Assembly (NCBI GenBank): GCA_035041965.1
Contig: JAPYMA010000065.1
Location: forward strand, 331,176-395,175
DNA: 64,000 bases
Direction of reading: 5' to 3'
Source: Anisakis pegreffii
Lineage: Eukaryota; Nematoda; Chromadorea; Rhabditida; Anisakidae
Below, piece by piece: positions 47,701 through 61,615 of this stretch. Within the stretch, counting starts at the first letter, position 1. Each line of letters begins with the position of its first letter. The notes under the pieces are model-generated. The model made no database searches. It had not been told where the DNA came from and was given only the letters and a program-made list of their open reading frames with translations. The translations under genes and the position numbers were made by a program.

Positions 47701-48655
47701 GATTTTGTATTACCATAATAATCCAATCATAATAATAACAACCACCGAAGTTGTGTTTCTCTCATATGCGCCAGCGTTTTTGCATCTAATGTGAACGTCG
47801 TCAATCATCAATGCTTGTTCTTCCGATCTCATGAATAATTTGTTTTTTTGAATGAGATAAATAATTTAAATTTGTGAACGTGAGCTGGATGAGAAAATGT
47901 ACGTTTCCATGAACGAAATTAGCGAATTTGATTATCAATTGCTTTCGATGTTTATTTGCATTAGACGAGCGATTTGCAAAGAATTTATCGTATTGTGAAT
48001 GTTTCTTTTTTTGTGAAAGTTATCAAGAAATGCAAAACGTGAAGTGAAAGTGGTGATTGAATTGAAAAGAGTCGTGACAAAAGGATAACGCCATAAGCTT
48101 TATTGGTTTTTTGTATCCTGATAGTCCACAGCAAATCGGTCGAAACGTTGTAAAAAAGCGATTTTGAATCATTTTATTAGGTCATTACCTCAGTAATGAC
48201 CCGTACGCAACTGGCCACCACCCTGAACGCAATACAGCAACAATCGAAAAGAAATATTTGTAATTTAACAAAATGTGCAATGCAATCATCAGCCTTGTAA
48301 CAATAGGAAGTTGAATTAGCATTCAATGCCAGCTAACAATGCAATGATCTGTCAAAGGTAAACGAGGTGAATAGCATTATCCTTTCTCACACTCGTCACG
48401 TCTTGAACCTCAAGTGTAAGTTGCATTTTCATGAATTTTTGAATCATTCAGCTGCGTGCACGAAATACTTTATCTTCTCCAAAGTTTTTTGAACTGTCAC
48501 AAATTGCCCATTCGCTATGAAAAGTGATCAATTGATCAAGTCGCATCCCTTGAAGTTACGATGTCCAACTGATTTTCGACTGGGAGTTGATATTTTCTCC
48601 AACCGCGTTGGTGCCTTTCCATGCCTTAGTACCGTTTAGTAGTATGAATGGCCCT

Positions 48656-48895
48656 CATGAAAATTCAGTCGCTTGTAATAACTGGCACGATTGTTGCTTG
48701 TCTTGAAATATTTATTATTGCCTCAGAATGTTCAACGTGAAAAATTTCCGATATGTTTGAATGGTTAAGTGGTTTGGTAAAGAAATGACTATGTGAGATG
48801 TTTGAAGAAGAAGGAAAAAACTTTCGAAGCTGCCTGAAAAAAAGCTGTTGTGAGCAAGTGATTATCGTTTCCGACATGTTCAAGTGATTATCGCT
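48656..48895 (+). repeat. Direct repeat copy 1 (left arm)
   Basis: Roughly 75-80 percent match by eye to 49431-49677. Shared blocks include GCACGATTGTTGCTTGTCTTGAA, TTTGGTAAAGAA and TTGTGAGCAAGTGATTATCG. The 100-codon minus frame across it is not kept in copy 2. Mirrored at 54019-54258. Confidence 0.75.
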
Positions 48896-49430
48896 CCATG
48901 ATGGTATTCGATATCGCTGGATCTTCCTCGAGACAGTTGTATGCCTCACAATCAGCATTGCAATCAATTATGATTGCATGAAAAGCCATTGTCTCTGACA
49001 CGCTCATTTCAAACTGATTCAGATGAAATCTCGTTCTTTTCAGACGTGTTGTACTCACTCTCATAGCAATTAGCTGCGAATATCGTTCTATTGATCAATT
49101 TTTCTCATTCCCTTCATCTCATTTCATTTCACAACTTCTCATCCTGTAGCACATACTGTTTAGTGACGATTGCTGACAGCCGAAACCAACAATACAGCAG
49201 TCGAACTGAATTGCTCAACAACGTCCGACATTCAAATGATTAATTATAGAGTGTGATTGATAGAATGAGAATTTGACTCTAACTGTTAGGAGAAATGAAT
49301 GTGAAAATAGCAGAAGAGAACACTTTTGGTGATAAAAGCTATGAGACCGATTGTAACACTCCGTAAAAGAAAATCCTGCTAAAAAGCGAAAATTCAGATT
49401 CGTTCAGATCTATTCATCCACAGATATCCT

Positions 49431-49677
49431 CATGAAGATTCAATCACTTCTAATGATTTTGCACGATTGTTGCTTGTCTTGAATGATTTATTATTGCCTC
49501 GCATCACTCAACATGAAAAGTTTCCAACATGATCGAAGTTCATTTGCATAGAATGAAATTGTTTGAATCGTTGAGTGATTTGGTAAAGAAGCGACTATAG
49601 GAAATGTTTGAAGAAAAAGGCAAAAACTTTTGAAGATGTCTAAAGAAAGTTGTTGTGAGCAAGTGATTATCGTTTAC
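49431..49677 (+). repeat. Direct repeat copy 2 (left arm)
   Basis: Partner of 48656-48895, with an insertion of about 30 nt (GATCGAAGTTCATTTGCATA) relative to it. Mirrored at 53237-53483. Confidence 0.75.
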
Positions 49678-51440
49678 ATAACATTCGGCTTATCTCGATG
49701 TTATCAGCAACAAACTTTCTTATTCTGTTCATCTTATGACGCCAAGTCGTTAGCGTCAACGCGATGATGTGGCGCCATACACTGCTTAATTGTTCGCTTA
49801 CGTTCAAGAAAGGGATTTCATTTGGACGTGTTCATGACCATTGATCATAGTGCTGAAGAGCAGAAAGCATTAGAAATTGGTCGCCACAATCACGAATTGT
49901 GCTGAGGAAATTTTGATATCCGCTACGAAATGAAACGCAAACTTCATTCGTTTACATATTTCGCAATCAATGTCTCTGAATTTCCTTTGAGAAGTCTGAA
50001 CGTTTCTTTGCTCAGCTACACAGTAGCATTCTCTATACATTACTGAGGAAACATTGAGGAAATTTTATACGCATTTTTCCATATTTCAAAGTAACTTCTC
50101 GTAAGGAGTGCCAGCGACAACCTTTATGAATCAAAGAAATTATCGCGATGATAAACGAAATGAAATCATGGTCGCTTGTGGAATACCACGCAAATAGGAT
50201 GGCTGAGAAAATTTTCTCACGTCAAAATGAAATTCTGTCCGTTATGTTGATGGATGATAGCATAGGAGAGGTATGAGAGAAACTCAGTCAGAGGTGGTAA
50301 GCAACCGAATGAATGTTCATTGTTTCACGGTGATGTTTAATATTCATGAAGTGATGATGATGCGTGTGCGACGGTAAACACTGAATGGTTTGATGATATG
50401 TGGCAACTACCGTTAAAAAAATTATGAATTTCTGATGCCAATTCTTTGGTTTGAGAGTTGATTTGAATGCTTTTAACGGTCCGGAAGTATGCGCGTTACT
50501 AGCGTTCAATTGAGAAGATTCATTCCCATTGCCTCCTCATTTGGTTAGCGCTAACAATATTGGTGTGCAGGTTGCATAAATTATCATATCTTATTATGAA
50601 GATGTAACGATGAAAAAGCTTACAATACAATTAGACTGTTCCACATCCAGCTTTACTAGCTGAACATCAAATCTATCTCATAAGGCTGAAATAGTCTGAG
50701 TTATGGATTCTAGCGTAGAATACTGAGCATTCAGCAAACGCAATGATTCTTGGGTCACAGAAAAAAAAAGTTACAATAGTAATCTGAAACGTTGAAATTA
50801 GCGAATAAGCTTTGCTTGACCGCGTTGTTGAGGTCGAAGGCCAACTGCTGCAGTCAACAACACTTTAAAGCCTAATAATCATCTTTAGTCTATAGCGTTT
50901 AGTTTAACGTTGCCATCACGCCTGGCACAGTGGCAGAAGAATGGTTTTTTGGATGACAATTACAAGAATGTTGATATTTTATGTCAATAAATCAATGAAC
51001 TCTTGAGTTCCTTTGTTAAGTCGTCAAACTTTTTCACCACTTATAATGTGCAAGCCAATCTGTTCAGCAACAATTGTGGATTATTTTTTTACTTTGAGGT
51101 TGAAACTGAGCTATCTGAATGCAGATCAGAAGTCACTCATGCAAAACGAGAGAGATCATGTGAAGTATCGAGCACGTTTATGACCGATACTCGTGAAAGG
51201 AAGCTCACATAATGTCCCAATGCAATGCTGCACTTGCGTTCCATTCCTTGAAACGCACTTCAGGCACGATGCAAATGCTATTTTGAAATGAATTTAAGGG
51301 AGTGCATCCCATTTCATTCCACTGCACTCCACTCAATTGCAGCCATTGCATCATCGTTCAGGCATCGTTCATCTCATCTACCTACGTAGATGAATGTTAC
51401 GTGAACTGATAGAGCATATTAACAGTGAATATCACCACAT

Positions 51441-51472
51441 AAAACACTCGGACAGGGTGGGCCGAGTGTTTT
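51441..51472. repeat. Centre of the giant palindrome: 11-bp stem, 10-nt loop
   Basis: Stem AAAACACTCGG / CCGAGTGTTTT around the loop ACAGGGTGGG (51452-51461). Immediately outside, the arms differ by one base (CCACATAAAAC on the left, CCACACTAAAAC read from the right), then remain paired outward for the rest of the window. Confidence 0.95.
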
Positions 51473-54400
51473 AGTGTGGTGATATTCACTGTTAATATGC
51501 TCTATCAGTTCACGTAACATTCATCTACGTAGGTAGATGAGATGAACGATGCCTGAACGATGATGCAATGGCTGCAATTGAGTGGAGTGCAGTGGAATGA
51601 AATGGGATGCACTCCCTTAAATTCATTTCAAAATAGCATTTGCATCGTGCCTGAAGTGCGTTTCAAGGAATGGAACGCAAGTGCAGCATTGCATTGGGAC
51701 ATTATGTGAGCTTCCTTTCACGAGTATCGGTCATAAACGTGCTCGATACTTCACATGATCTCTCTCGTTTTGCATGAGTGACTTCTGATCTGCATTCAGA
51801 TAGCTCAGTTTCAACCTCAAAGTAAAAAAATAATCCACAATTGTTGCTGAACAGATTGGCTTGCACATTATAAGTGGTGAAAAAGTTTGACGACTTAACA
51901 AAGGAACTCAAGAGTTCATTGATTTATTGACATAAAATATCAACATTCTTGTAATTGTCATCCAAAAAACCATTCTTCTGCCACTGTGCCAGGCGTGATG
52001 GCAACGTTAAACTAAACGCTATAGACTAAAGATGATTATTAGGCTTTAAAGTGTTGTTGACTGCAGCAGTTGGCCTTCGACCTCAACAACGCGGTCAAGC
52101 AAAGCTTATTCGCTAATTTCAACGTTTCAGATTACTATTGTAACTTTTTTTTTCTGTGACCCAAGAATCATTGCGTTTGCTGAATGCTCAGTATTCTACG
52201 CTAGAATCCATAACTCAGACTATTTCAGCCTTATGAGATAGATTTGATGTTCAGCTAGTAAAGCTGGATGTGGAACAGTCTAATTGTATTGTAAGCTTCT
52301 TCATCGTTACATCTTCATAATAAGATATGATAATTTATGCAACCTGCACACCAATATTGTTAGCGCTAACCAAATGAGGAGGCAATGGGAATGAATCTTC
52401 TCAATTGAACGCTAGTAACGCGCATACTTCCGGACCGTTAAAAGCATTCAAATCAACTCTCAAACCAAAGAATTGGCATCAGAAATTCATAATTTTTTTA
52501 ACGGTAGTTGCCACATATCATCAAACCATTCAGTGTTTACCGTCGCACACGCATCATCATCACTTCATGAATATTAAACATCACCGTGAAACAATGAACA
52601 TTCATTCGGTTGCTCACCACCTCTGACTGAGTTTCTCTCATACCTCTCCTGTGCTATCATCCATCAACATAACGGACAGAATTTCATTTTGACGTGAGAA
52701 AATTTTCTCAGCCATCCTATTTGCGTGGTATTCCACAAGCGACCATGATTTCATTTCGTTTATCATCGCGATAATTTCTTTGATTCATAAAGGTTGTCGC
52801 TGGCACTCCTTACGAGAAGTTACTTTGAAATATGGAAAAATGCGTATAAAATTTCCTCAATGTTTCCTCAGTAATGTACAGAGAATGCTACTGTGTAGCT
52901 GAGCAAAGAAACGTTCGGACTTCTCAAAGGAAATTCAGAGACATTGATTGCGAAATATGTAAACGAATGAAGTTTGCGTTTCATTTCGTAGCGGATATCA
53001 AAATTTCCTCAGCACAATTCGTGATTGTGGCGACCAATTTCTAATGCTTTCTGCTCTTGAGCACTATGATCAATGGTCATGAACACGTCCAAATGAAATC
53101 CCTTTCTTGAACGTAAGCGAACAATTAAGCAGCGTATGGCGCCACATCATCGCGTTGACGCTAACGACTTGGCGTCATAAGATGAACAGAATAAGAAAGT
53201 TTGTTGCTGATAACATCGAGATAAGCCGAATGTTATGTAAACGATAATCACTTGCTCACAACAACTTTCTTTAGACATCTTCAAAAGTTTTTGCCTTCTT
53301 CTTCAAACATTTCCTATAGTCGCTTCTTTGCCAAATCACTCAACGATTCAAACAATTTCATTCTATGCAAATGAACTTCGATCATGTTGGAAACTTTTCA
53401 TGTTGAGTGATGCGAGGCAATAATAAATCATTCAAGACAAGCAACAATCGTGCAAAATCATTAGAAGTGATTGAATCTTCATGAGGATATCTGTGGATGA
53501 ATAGATCTGAACGAATCTGAATTTTCGCTTTTTAGCAGGATTTTCTTTTACGGAGTGTTACAATCGGTCTCATAGCTTTTATCACCAAAAGTGTTCTCTT
53601 CTGCTATTTTCACATTCATTTCTCCTAACAGTTAGAGTCAAATTCTCATTCTATCAATCACACTCTATAATTAATCATTTGAATGTCGGACGTTGTTGAG
53701 CAATTCAGTTCGACTGCTGTATTGTTGGTTTCGGCTGTCAGCAATCGTCACTAAACAGTATGTGCTACAGGATGAGAAGTTGTGAAATGAAATGAGATGA
53801 AGGGAATGAGAAAAATTGATCAATAGAACGATATTCGCAGCTAATTGCTATGAGAGTGAGTACAACACGTCTGAAAAGAACGAGATTTCATCTGAATCAG
53901 TTTGAAATGAGCGTGTCAGAGACAATGGCTTTTCATGCAATCATAATTGATTGCAATGCTGATTGTGAGGCATACAACTGTCTCGAGGAAGATCCAGCGA
54001 TATCGAATACCATCATGGAGCGATAATCACTTGAACATGTCGGAAACGATAATCACTTGCTCACAACAGCTTTTTTTCAGGCAGCTTCGAAAGTTTTTTC
54101 CTTCTTCTTCAAACATCTCACATAGTCATTTCTTTACCAAACCACTTAACCATTCAAACATATCGGAAATTTTTCACGTTGAACATTCTGAGGCAATAAT
54201 AAATATTTCAAGACAAGCAACAATCGTGTCAGTTATTACAAGCGACTGAATTTTCATGAGGGCCATTCATACTACTAAACGGTACTAAGGCATGGAAAGG
54301 CACCAACGCGGTTGGAGAAAATATCAACTCCCAGTCGAAAATCAGTTGGACATCGTAACTTCAAGGGATGCGACTTGATCAATTGATCACTTTTCATAGC

Positions 54401-57400
54401 GAATGGGCAATTTGTGACAGTTCAAAAAACTTTGGAGAAGATAAAGTATTTCGTGCACGCAGCTGAATGATTCAAAAATTCATGAAAATGCAACTTACAC
54501 TTGAGGTTCAAGACGTGACGAGTGTGAGAAAGGATAATGCTATTCACCTCGTTTACCTTTGACAGATCATTGCATTGTTAGCTGGCATTGAATGCTAATT
54601 CAACTTCCTATTGTTACAAGGCTGATGATTGCATTGCATATTTTGTTAAATTACGAATATTTCTTTTCCATTGTTGCTGTATTGCGTTCAGGGTGGTGGC
54701 CAGTTGCGTACGGGTCATTACTGAGGTAATGACCTAATAAAATGATTCAAAATCGCTTTTTTACAACGTTTCGACCGATTTGCTGTGGACTATCAGGATA
54801 CAAAAAACCAATAAAGCTTATGGCGTTATCCTTTTGTCACGACTCTTTTCAATTCAATCACCACTTTCACTTCACGTTTTGCATTTCTTGATAACTTTCA
54901 CAAAAAAAGAAACATTCACAATACGATAAATTCATTGCAAATCGCTCGTCTAATGCAAATAAACATCGAAAGCAATTGATAATCAAATTCGCTAATTTCG
55001 TTCATGGAAACGTACATTTTCTCATCCAGCTCACGTTCACAAATTTAAATTATTTATCTCATTCAAAAAAACAAATTATTCATGAGATCGGAAGAACAAG
55101 CATTGATGATTGACGACGTTCACATTAGATGCAAAAACGCTGGCGCATATGAGAGAAACACAACTTCGGTGGTTGTTATTATTATGATTGGATTATTATG
55201 GTAATACAAAATCCAATAAGGAGGCAGTCAGTGATGGCCAACAAAGTAATACTTTGTTGTCTGTTATGTGATTCAGTTAGTCCGATATACGCAACGTGTG
55301 AACAGACGACCGAACAGAGATCCGAGTCGGTGAACGTTTCACGTCTCAAGTAAAGATCTCCTCAAGTGGGAGTGAGTGGCTTAATCCACTTTGCCAATGA
55401 AACCACTGATTCGCCCAATGATGCGTCGCACTCTTTGCAATATGACATGATTCAATTATCACTTTGCATTTATACCTAACATGATCCGAATCGATGTAAT
55501 GCAAAAGGTACTGCTACTCAAGACATACCACAATAATAATGAACATTTCAATTCTTTACGAAACTACTGTAGCATGTTTTGATAGTTTATGCACGTTCCT
55601 AATCGTTAATTGCTTCTATAAAGACCATAGATCTCAGTTCACATGAAGTGCTTTGGGCAACTAACTGCTTCAATCACCAACTGAGCACACATCCCTACAC
55701 ATCAGATTGACTCCTTGAATTTAGTCATATGGTTGCATCGGAAAGAATTCTCTTCAAATGAATGAGATCAGTCTATTCATGACCCTCAGTTTGGTCTGTC
55801 TAACGGTTTCTTAAAGTCGAAATCGCCGAATGACTGAATAGCTTGACAATTCACGAAGCTGTTGTAAAGCGAAAAATTCGAATGCTGAAAGAATTCCGAA
55901 AGAAAGCCATGCGCTGTTTAGAGCTTGAATGGAAATGTATCAAAGGGAGAGTGTTTTGGTGTTTTTTTTTCTGCGATGAAAAGTAATCTGTTGAAAGTGT
56001 AGAGCAAACAAAATCAATGAGTGAATGCGAAGCAATTTTTTAGCGATTTGAGTTGGGAACGAACGAGGCGATGGACGCGTTGAATAAAGATGTGAATATT
56101 TGGTTGAAATGAATCAAATACCGGGAATCAGCAGCCACACAAAGTCGTTGCTCGGTCGGCTAACTTCATACAGAAATGCGATCGCAACTTCCGTGCGAAT
56201 ATCCCATAAAGCACTAACTTCAACAGCAAACATATGCAACATACCATACACCGTGATCAATCACTTTCCAATTGTTGTTGCCATAGATTTTCGTATTTTT
56301 TTACAGTCCCAATAGCCATACTCACATACTCATCCTCACACAGCAGTTGCATCAGAAGAACCTCTAAAAACGTCTCTTCAAAGCTTGCAAAAGATTTTGA
56401 AATTTTATGCTGTTAAAAGTTAAGTGAATATGTTCGAACTAACAGATAGCGATTATGTGGAAAGCAAGTTGAAAAAAATTGTGGAGATGAAGTGAGTTGG
56501 ATTGGATAAAACCAGTTGAATAAATGTGATATTTAGTGATAGCAACAGGGCTTGTTGCTACTCAGAGAACGTCTGAAAGATTCACGGAGAACAATGGAAG
56601 CATTCAACTTGAAAGAGTAGCGTCCGGAATGTGTGATCGTGGAATCAGTACGCAACCTCGCAACAGTATCACGAAACGACATCTGAGCTACTGTAGCTGA
56701 GGAGCAGGTGAAACGGCAAATTTATGTTGTGGTGCGATGAAGAAATGGAATATAAATATTTATTTATATACAATTTATTGCTGATTTCTGGGCGTAAAGC
56801 AGTTAAAATTACTGCCATGAAATATGAGCTGAGCACTTTCTGATGTCACCTGCTAATTTGCATACAATAATATTATTTCACAGCTGTAATTTTTCATTAT
56901 ATTATACAGTCACTGAAAAAACGTCGCTACTTATTAATATGCGCATCAGTGTGAAAATGCATCCCAACGTTATCTGTAGTTCAGTTTCGTGATACTGTAG
57001 ACACAGTGGTTCGTAAGAAACACTCAAAATCTATTGAAAAAGCAACAAATAACGCAAGAGATTGCTACGGTTGAGTGGTTATGAAAGCAATAACTGATTT
57101 TAATCAGTTGGGATTTTCAGGTGATTTGCTGGAAACTAAACAATCTATTTAGGCATTCAAGAGTGGCCGATAACTGTGGTAGATTTATATCATTTTATGG
57201 CTAAATTTTAGGATTTCATTCATCTCAACATCGTCTTTCTTGCTTTTAAGTTACCGAAAAATACTTTTCGGGACAATTATGTTGGCAAAGAAATGAGAAA
57301 CGCATCTAACGCATCTGAACGAAAATATTATAACTGAGGCAGTATATCCTATGATTCGAATGTACTGATATCTTGGACATAGTGTATTTTTGTAATTGGG

Positions 57401-58117
57401 CTTCGTAGTTCACTGGTTCGTAGCGATGTCCATTGGAAATTTTTCAGCAACATGCAAAATCCACTGTTTCAGTAATATTTATTGCGATCATAATATAATC
57501 TGTACGTGAATTTGCATTGAAAAGTGCTTAAGGAAGGAAGGAACGCGTAGCATGCTTCGAAATTATTCGGCAACTGTATGAGACTATTATGCTTTGCTGA
57601 TGATCATCACTCTGTGTGCAATACAGTTCATTACAATGATCGATCGAGACTGATTAGATTAATGAGTTGGTGACCGCTCACCTATTCATTGCTATTTGTC
57701 TCTTATTTACGGCAGTTGCGTTGTTGTGCGACGGTTTTTGTGCGATGTTTTGCTGCAGAAATGTGTTTTTGTGGCCGTCGACAAACTTCGATGTTATGGC
57801 ATCTGGTAACATTATTCATAATTGTGCCGTAAATATCTCGTTTCTGAAGATTATGACAATGTTCCAAATTCAATATTTTTGAAACGAAATTTTAGAAACT
57901 TCAGATAGCATCCAACAAAGCCTAGCCAATACTATGGAACTGACATTAATCTAAATTAGGTGAATCCGAATTCTGACGGGAGAGTTGATTTATGTTTATA
58001 TTCGATATTAATCGAATTTCATTTGCCAGTTGATCAGGCATTAATTGCCAGTTGGTGCGATGAATATTGCAGCTTTTAATTGCTGTTATTTGTTGTCATT
58101 CAATACCTCATTTGTAG

Positions 58118-58296
58118 AGATACTCAAGCCGAAGACAGCACCAGCTGCAACGCTGAAAGAGGACAGAAAAGATCGACGTGAAGACTACAGTGCAGAGGAC
58201 AACTTAACAGCGATAATGTTTCTTAAAAATAATAATATAATCACTATATCAATTGCTACATCGAATGACAGGAACAACATTACAACAATATCATGA
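58118..58296 (+). CDS. Candidate charged exon (right-arm copy)
   Basis: Acceptor CTCATTTGTAG then phase 1 entry: ILKPKTAPAATLKEDRKDRR followed by EDYSAEDNLTAIM and a low-complexity end to a stop at 58296. Lacks the 4-nt GAGA insertion seen after the acceptor in the left copy. Differs from the left copy at Ala/Val, Asp/Gly and Ala/Thr positions. The charged block is protein-like, but no donor or linked exon is evident. Confidence 0.25.
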
Positions 58297-59390
58297 CAAC
58301 CTCAGCAATTCAACATCGCACGCACCGAATCACCGGTCATGTTCAAGAATTTCAAATCTCACTTTTATTTCTCTTCTTCAGTTTCATCTTTCACTCATTT
58401 AAGGCCCTAATGAATGTGCGCTGGTTGAAAAACCACATTTCCTCATTGCTTAATTTTACTTATAAAACACAAACGTGAACAAATAAAACTGAATCATGGT
58501 CAATGTACCCAATTCCTTCGGTTATTCACCTGCAAATAAAATAATCTTGAGCCCATTGATATAACTATTACGCATTATAATACTGTAAATAGGAAATACA
58601 ACATTGCTAAATAGACTAAACGAGGAGGTACCTCGGTGGTTGAAGTTTGGATAGAAAATGCTGCGTGGGAAATGTTTCTTCAGTAGTAGTTTCTAAGAAA
58701 TGTCACAATTGGAGTAATCATAAAGAATTCCTGATCTGATTAAACGTGTAAATGTTGAAGAAGGATGTAAGTTCTATGGGTACGCTCAAGCGCAGTTGCC
58801 CAAAGACTGAGAACAGTTAACGATGACAAATTAGGTTTTGAATCTGGTCATTTTTGAAGGTGCAATGATTGCATGAGAAAGTGCTAGTTAGAAGCGGGAG
58901 AGCTCGTTAGTGGTAGTCTTGAAAGTTCGCCTGGATCACTCTGCAAACTAACCGTGTTTAAGCTATTATATAGTGATCAGTCCCAAGCTTGATTAGCCCT
59001 TAGGACATGCAGTTGGAAGAAGGGCCAAGCCTCCATGTGCCTGCTCAACCACAGTCGTCTAGTTAAAACTCAGACTGAGAACTAAGCTTTTGAATTCGGT
59101 CATTCTTTGGAATCACGGGTAATTAACGAGAAAAAAGTTAGGTAGAGAGAGGGGAGGGGGTTGCACTGGCGGGAGTAATTGTTATATTGGCATAAATCAT
59201 CCAACAATAAAACTGAGTTTTGATAATGTAGGGTATGAAGAGCCTTATGGATGCAGCGATAGGTGTGTAAAGATCGCCTGGACCACTCTTCCTGAAGAGT
59301 CGAGTTGCTATTGGGGTGACTCGAAAGCATCTTCCTCGTAGTGCAATTTGATAGCATCTAGACTAATGATGATTTGATTGCTTGTGTGTA

Positions 59391-59762
59391 GTCAATGGTC
59401 AATTTAAAATGCACATTTTGGTTGCGTGGGTGATCCCAACCCGTTGAGCTGCCAATAAGCGGGGCTAGGTTCCGGTAAGTGCAACAGGCGTTCCCGCGTG
59501 TAACGGCAGTGTCGACGAATCGGGGAGAAATAAACTAAAATATGTTAACGATAACTACCCGAGTATCGTCAACATTCATCTTCGCAACTTATTATGGGCG
59601 TTCCCGGCCCGGGAAAGGCGCCGATTTGATCGGGGATACGGAATGCGCGTAAGTTGGCCTGAGTAGTGCCTTCGGGCATTTGCTCAGGTAACGGGGGTTC
59701 CCGAACCCACCGTGCGCACTTTCCCTTAACAGGGGGGAATTATGATTGGGTTGACCATTGAC
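59391..59762. mobile_element. MITE-like element (right-arm copy)
   Basis: Mirror copy of 43151-43522: same 12-bp terminal repeats and flanking duplication (TGTA on this strand at 59387-59390 and 59763-59766). Interior appears identical to the left copy over the GC-rich part that was compared. Confidence 0.75.
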
Positions 59763-60448
59763 TGTACATGTGAAATCATTTCACTTAGTTCGATGTTATC
59801 GATTGTGTTATAAGGAGTAATCTCTCAGGTTTGTGGTTACTCGCCGAAGCTTATCTATATGCTGCGTTCATAATGCATTCATACAACTTCGTCGCTTTTA
59901 CCCTTGCCTTTCTTGCCGGTATAATCATTACTTATTGCTGATACAGTCAAAATAAATTGATAATTTTTACTAAATTGATTCAAATGGTGGAATAAAAACG
60001 AGGTTCGAGGTTCATGAGATTGATGAATCGCCACCTTTGTTTCCAAAAACTGATCACATTCGAAAGCTTACATCCATGTCTAGGGTTTTGCTGTGTGTCT
60101 GTGGTTTAGTTCGTGCATGGGGGTTAGACTCATCTTGGATTGTATCGTAAGGTCTTATCTATCTTATAACTTTGTCAGTTATGAAGGATCCAATAGATGT
60201 GCTTTTGAGAAACCACTTTTTTGCGGCAACGTCTTGAAAATTTCATACTGGCATGAAAAGGTGACATTTTCGAGTTATGATAATGGTTGTGGTTGAGGTA
60301 ACCTTGTATCAAATCGAACTGACTGAAACTGAGTCCGTGTCGTAAAGAACTCTGCAGATGGGATCACAAAAATAGGAGCATAATCTTCATTTTGCGCTGA
60401 GGTGGTTAAATGTGGTTTAGCTTCTGCATCGGGACTAAGCTTCTACCT

Positions 60449-60485
60449 AATGTTGATGACACTTCTACCTAGTGTCATCAACATT
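60449..60485. repeat. 15-bp stem hairpin (right-arm copy)
   Basis: Mirror of 42428-42464 with identical stem sequence. Confidence 0.85.
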
Positions 60486-60683
60486 CGCTAGCCAAATATT
60501 GCTGAGCCTCAATGCATCCAATTAAAGTAGCACAAGCGATTTTGGAGTAACTTTATCAAATCCTGTGCTGTATCATTGCCGGTAGCTGCAATATAGCATT
60601 ACGGTCGGAGTTTTGTATCGTACTCGATGAGTTATTCTCTTATAACATGCTCTTCTTCAGTCTCTAAATTGCTCTCGATTAAA

Positions 60684-61061
60684 ATGAATAACTTGCGCGA
60701 GAAACTCTCTTCATGCGCTTTAGTTTTGTTTTGGATTATTTTGCTGGATCGATGCATAGGTTTTATCATATCATTCTCTGATGGATTAAAATCAAAAACT
60801 CGCATTTGCATGAACTTGAATGCATGTATTCGAGAAAGTGTCCCCACTTGGGATCTATCCGCCTGCTTACGATTTGAAGTTTCGTCATTTATTCTGTATT
60901 CACCGTTCGGTGATGATGTACAGCGAATGAGCTCAGCAATGTATGATGCGCAGCTGCGGGTTAGCTCGAATTTAATCAAAGAAATGCATCCAAAATGTCA
61001 GCCACGAGCATGCTTCAATTGCATGTTCTTTTCGGCTTGTTCTATTGCTGTGAGCAAATGA
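60684..61061 (+). CDS. Putative secreted cysteine-containing protein, 125 aa (right arm)
   Basis: Mirror copy of the 41852-42229 gene with the same 125-residue protein, the same signal-peptide-like N-terminus and the same acceptor TCTTCTTCAG ending at 60660, 23 nt before the ATG. Both copies are intact, so both could be expressed. A single-exon gene is the simplest reading; linkage to exons 61307-61615 is unproved. Confidence 0.45.
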   Translation: MNNLREKLSSCALVLFWIILLDRCIGFIISFSDGLKSKTRICMNLNACIRESVPTWDLSACLRFEVSSFILYSPFGDDVQRMSSAMYDAQLRVSSNLIKEMHPKCQPRACFNCMFFSACSIAVSK

Positions 61062-61306
61062 AGTGGTGAGAGAAAAAAAAAACAGATGACGGATCATTGA
61101 AACCCTGAAGGAACACATTGTAATGTAGTGTGAAGTGTAACGACAGAAGACAAGCGATTGATAAGCTCTTATGATTTATTATTAAGATTATGATGAATTC
61201 GATAGTTCGTTGTCATCTCTTACCAAACACAAAAACTCATTCTTTTCAATTCAACACCAACGTAAAAACGAATCGTTTATGGACATTCGGTTTTTATTTA
61301 AAACAG

Positions 61307-61615
61307 AAAGCGAACAGAACAGGGAATTCTCACTCAAATCATCAACATCAATAAGTTAGGTATATTCTACGAAAACATAACGATTCTCTTTCAAAAAGTT
61401 AAAACAATTGTTCAGGTAAACTACACGAAAACTTGAAGTTCGCCCTGATTGCTTATTTCTTAATAAATTTATATTCTAATGAATTGTCATTCCCCTTCTT
61501 TCGGGATTATGTTCTGCAATGGAGAACATCATCGAATTCAGCTAAGAATCTCAGCTTGCTAAAAATCCTACTTAGCCATAATAACAGGTCTGCTACCACG
61601 AAAAGAGTCGCCTGA
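61307..61615 (+). CDS. Two terminal exons of an unidentified gene (right arm)
   Basis: Mirror of 41298-41606: exons 61307-61359 and 61416-61615, same splice sites, same phase-1 junction, and the same 61-codon tail. No coding difference from the left copy was seen in the last exon. Confidence 0.4.

Larger units (their letters stand above)
44810..51430. other. Inner part of the left arm, no secure gene
   Basis: Only weak candidates: a hydrophobic minus frame at 45104-45257 (LVTAHLFIAICLLFTAVALL, donor G|GTAACA), and a 70-codon minus frame at 46596-46811 whose protein is identical in the two arms although they differ by a silent T/C change. A small hairpin GGTCATTAC-CTCA-GTAATGACC lies at 48180-48201. 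Otherwise short random frames and the direct repeats listed separately. Confidence 0.35.
38910..51451 (+). repeat. Left arm of a giant inverted repeat (at least 12.5 kb)
   Basis: Every feature here recurs in reverse orientation in 51462-64000. Paired coordinates sum to 102910-102914 throughout, so net length difference over the whole arm is about 4 bp. The outer limit is unknown because the right arm reaches the window end at the position matching 38910. Confidence 0.95.
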
